Source of the DNA: Lingula anatina
Lineage: Eukaryota; Brachiopoda; Lingulata; Lingulida; Lingulidae
Direction of reading: 5' to 3'
Assembly (NCBI RefSeq): GCF_001039355.2
Contig: NW_019775746.1
Span: forward strand, 783,947 to 847,946
DNA: 64,000 nt
Below the pieces are notes generated by a model that saw only the letters and a list, made by a program, of their open reading frames with translations, made no database searches and had not been told where the DNA came from. How positions within the stretch are numbered: the first letter of the stretch is position 1; each line of letters starts with the position of its first letter. A program made the position numbers and the translations under genes. Below, piece after piece: positions 60,372-64,000 of the stretch.

Positions 60372-63300
60372 TCTAGAGAGTATTCTCAGTGAACAGTGAA
60401 TACGTTTCGTCCTAGTGAACACCTCCAAGCCTTTCTAAATCATCTAAAACAAAGCGTGGCTTCCGATCGGCTACGTCACGGAATGCTCCCAGTATGTACT
60501 GCCAGCGGCGAACAGAGCCCTTTAGCGATCGCGCCCCCGGCCGAACCCCTGTACGGTAAGGCGCCATTGCGTGTACAACTTGGCCAGTAGTAAAGACACG
60601 AGGAGACTGAGAATGGTATGATCTCTGACTTTTGCAACATCTACTGCCATCACCTTTGCAACTTAGACACTATGAGTCGTTTTTTATTGGAGGTATAAAA
60701 CATCGGTCTCGTGACAAAGCTTGTTCATAGCGGGCCGTACTTGAATCGCAAATAGTTTAATTTTCGTCACTAGAAAATTATGGCAAGACAATTATCGCAA
60801 ATGACATTATGTGGGAATGTACATTTTGTCTCTAAATAAAAAAAACAGGTTTGCCAATGTGGTTGGCCCTTCACACAGCGCAAAAAGTCAGATATGCATT
60901 ACGTAAGCGTGCGGAAATGACGCAAATACCAGCCAAAAAACAGAACCTATCCCAACGTTTCCGGTTCTAAGTTAAACTTGGTTTGAACGCATGTATAGAG
61001 ACCAGCCAGGCGCTCATATCCTGAGTTACTGAGGGAGCGGCACAGGAACGGGACAAGAAAGACTGCCCATTGACGACCCCGATACAGCAAAATTTACTTT
61101 CAAACAACGGCAATAAAACCCAGGCCCATGCAAAGTCACAGAAATGGGGAGAAGAATGAGAACGTTTCCCTCTGTCTAACCCCTCCGATGACATTATTGT
61201 GAATCCGTCTGAGGAAAGGTTAGGCTGCTGAGAATTTTATTTTACTTATTCGTAGGGCCTATTAAACAGGTAAAATGAATAATAATAATAATAATATTGG
61301 CCGCTTCTTCTCTTCCAGATACCAGCTGAGTGATGGCGGGAATTTTATACAAATATTCTTGCTGGACCAGACGGAACCAAATATTACTGCGCGCGAGTAA
61401 ATCCTTTTGCTTTCGCTCAACTAGCAATTACTGTACCTAGCGCCTAGGGGCTAAACGCTCATTACCCAATCTGTCTTCGCTTTTCTGCCTAGCTAAAAAA
61501 AAATTCGCGTGGTTGGGAGGGCTTTCTCAAAACTTTGCTCAGATGATAACCCACAGTTAGCATTCAAGGCCAGAATAATGAATTGTCTAGATCGCTGCAA
61601 GAGAGACTTGTGCCAGTGTCCCAGTAGCAGTATGTAAGCAGCAGACAACTCTCTTGGATTTCACAACAGTGTGAAGAAATAGGCAGAGATATACACCTGT
61701 ACATGTATCTGTGAATACTAAGTGAAAATTGGCGGGTGGCCCTGGTAGAGGGTCGCAGTTTCCCAATATTTTGGTCTTTTGGATAACCCGCTGTATATTT
61801 TGTTTGTCTTGATAACTCATTTTACTCTCACCGATGACAACAACCCATTGAGATCTGTCAAGTACGTTTTATCGTAAACTCCATGGACAATATCAACTTG
61901 TCTACCTTTATGTGGTCGGTAATCCAAGTTTAGAACTCTACAGCTTAACCCAAAATCTTGAGAATTTTCTTGCGGAAAATCGTTTTCAGTTGAAATAGAA
62001 CCACGTTACTAGAAGTGTTGTGTGTGTGATGGAGGATCTGGGGGGGGGGGCTTGTTTACATTTTCATTTTAAGTTGTTGCAAGCGAGATCCACCGACACG
62101 TGCACTGCGTCATACCAAGGTACGCGTGGCTTCAGGGATTTCCGGCGCAGAGAGTCAAAAGGCGATATTCACAAACGGGAGCGTAACGGTCGCCTTTGGG
62201 CGAAAGGTATTTTGCTGGATGATTCATGCCTTTTTAAAACGCATTATTATTAAATGAGACCTGTGCGACAAGAGAACGTTACATCAAGTTAAATTCTGTC
62301 CTGGATTCAGGGTCTTGGGTTTCATTATGATCCATTATAACTTTGATTTTAACACAATTACCATGCAGACATGTTTTGCAGTGGAATTTGACTGTTAATA
62401 TCACAAAGTAAAATTGCATATTCCAAACAAGATTAAGAAACAAAAACGACTCTTAATTTTTAATATTTTTTACTTACATTTTTATCAGATATGTTATATC
62501 AGTGTCAGTAATAGCAGTAACAAATCTGTAATATGATCATTGATATGTATAGCCAGCGGTATTGTCAGTGTGACTTGTATCATACCAATTACAGAAAGTC
62601 TTAAAACAGTTCGTTTTATCACTGTTCAAATATAAAATTTAACAAAATACACCCTTTTGTGTAGTAGCCGGCAACGAATCTAAAACATTTGCAGTGATCA
62701 CTGATACACAATACGACGTTTGTAATAAAATGCCCATTTTTTCTGCTGATCCTTGTATTATTTTTACTATCATAATGAACTGACTGTTTGCATACACTGA
62801 CATTAAAAGTAAAAGTAGTACATGTATGACAACTATGGAAAAATGAAGATGAATGGTTTGATGATTAAAACAAAAATGAAGAAGCTACTGAGACTGATGA
62901 ATATTTACAGGAAGAACCATGAAACATCTTTTTCGATAAAAGACATTATTATGGCAAGGAGCATAAGACACCTAGTTCCTCCTCTCTATTATGAAGCATG
63001 TATTTGGTAAACCAACATACAAAGTCAAATATTATTGTCTTCGTTTGTGTGAATTGTAACATCAGAATAGTCAGAAGATCTGTTGTATAATCATTTAACA
63101 AGTAAACCATTAATTTAGTGAAAGTTACTAGATTGCTGGCTGGAAATTTTGACCCTTTTTGATGTTGATTGTCCTACTAATCAAGTTCAAATCAAAATCT
63201 CATTATGTCAAAAAGTCAAAATTGTTCATCTCATCAATTATGACATCTGTATCTGAAACAAGCCATACATATATCTCAAGTTAAATCAACCAACCGTTAG

Positions 63301-64000
63301 GTTTTAAGTGTTTTAATTATCATCATGTTGCATGCTGTGTCTATCAAGTTAACAATGACCAGTGTAAACTACACTAATTTTGATACAAAAATGTCTATAG
63401 GGAGTCCTGATAGACATATATATAAATACAAAAATTACACGATTAGCACCATATGTTAGAAAGGTAGATGGTCACTTGAAATCCGACATACATACATTGC
63501 CTTCAAACAATAGTACAAAAAAAAAAAAACAATAGTACAAAAAAAAATACAATTATTGAGACAAGTTACAAATTTCTAGTTTTCACAATGCTTGGATTAC
63601 CTTTTTACAGTCTCATAAACAACAACAGAAAACCACAGAAAACAATCAAAAAAATGACCTGTAGGGCAAATGTTCACAGAAATTGTTAAATGATAAGTGT
63701 TTTCTGTCCACAGCATAGCAATATTACACATTAAGTTCTGTTGTCATTGTGTTTGTTGTGACAACTCACTGTGCAGCATCACACCTAGAGCAATCTGGGT
63801 ACATCCACAGCCATGACAGCCTGCCATCAGCAAGACTGAGCTATCTAATCAGAGCCTCCCTTACTCAACCAGAAATCAAAATTACCTCCCATCATAATAT
63901 TGCATTACAAAACAAATTATTATTCTAATGGATACCAAGATGGGCTTCTTAAACTAGCTGCCCTGTGCTCCAAGCTTCCTGGAGTTAAATAGTCCAAACT
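60372..64000. other. Right-end interval without a supported gene
   Basis: A moderately GC-rich patch at 60440-60590 contains an open frame with no recognisable domain. A terminus resembling the Mutator-type element lies near 61708-61756. A short (AAT)n lies near 61279-61294. Beyond 62 kb the DNA is AT-rich with no coding signal. I see no tRNA, rRNA or other RNA gene. Confidence 0.45.

Noticed and set aside
60396-60590. 64-codon frame upstream of the proline-rich gene, with a GTAAGG after CTGTAC
   Set aside because: Sits in the promoter region of a minus-strand gene. No homology or second exon recognised.

Overview
This is a eukaryotic (animal) genomic window. The genes have spliced exons with GT-AG introns, signal peptides, long AT-rich intergenic stretches, dense microsatellites and many non-autonomous transposons. 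Gene content (a WBP1/VOPP1-like PPxY protein, clustered lipocalins, a GRL101-like CUB/C-type lectin/LDLa/LRR receptor, a secreted EF-hand protein, a chitin-binding-like proline-rich secreted protein) points to a marine invertebrate, most likely a lophotrochozoan such as a brachiopod or mollusc. The species cannot be fixed from sequence alone.

Layout. 1-5 kb: five exons of a minus-strand WBP1/VOPP1-like membrane protein running off the left edge. 6.4-25.5 kb: a plus-strand lipocalin family in two pairs (6.4 and 9.8 kb; 21.4 and 24.3 kb), each gene with three exons and conserved intron phases. The third copy is broken by a 23-bp deletion. Between the pairs sits a two-exon, 1,886-residue receptor (14.0-19.9 kb). 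26.5-29.4 kb: a minus-strand secreted EF-hand protein. 29.5-37.5 kb: mostly non-coding, with an assembly gap (31,028-31,309) and one exon-like ORF. 37.6-52.6 kb: a duplicated minus-strand family of putative GT-A-type type II membrane glycosyltransferases (two complete copies, one short relic, one copy cut by an assembly ambiguity), interspersed with DNA-transposon derivatives. 52.6-55.5 kb: 5' part of a non-LTR retrotransposon whose ORF1 joins an HPD-less J-domain, a coiled coil and an SGNH hydrolase. 56.7-60.3 kb: a four-exon secreted protein with an N-terminal chitin-binding-like domain, a proline-rich repeat and a C-terminal PAN-like Cys domain. 60.4-64 kb: no gene I can support.

The genes do not form one pathway. 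The window reads as three local expansions (lipocalins, glycosyltransferase-like proteins, transposons) around single-copy genes. The least familiar item is the retrotransposon ORF1 with an N-terminal J-like domain. The clearest molecular-evolution evidence is a paralogous empty site that dates a 168-bp element insertion to after a segmental duplication, and a 461-bp element with about 100-bp inverted termini and an exact 9-bp target duplication.
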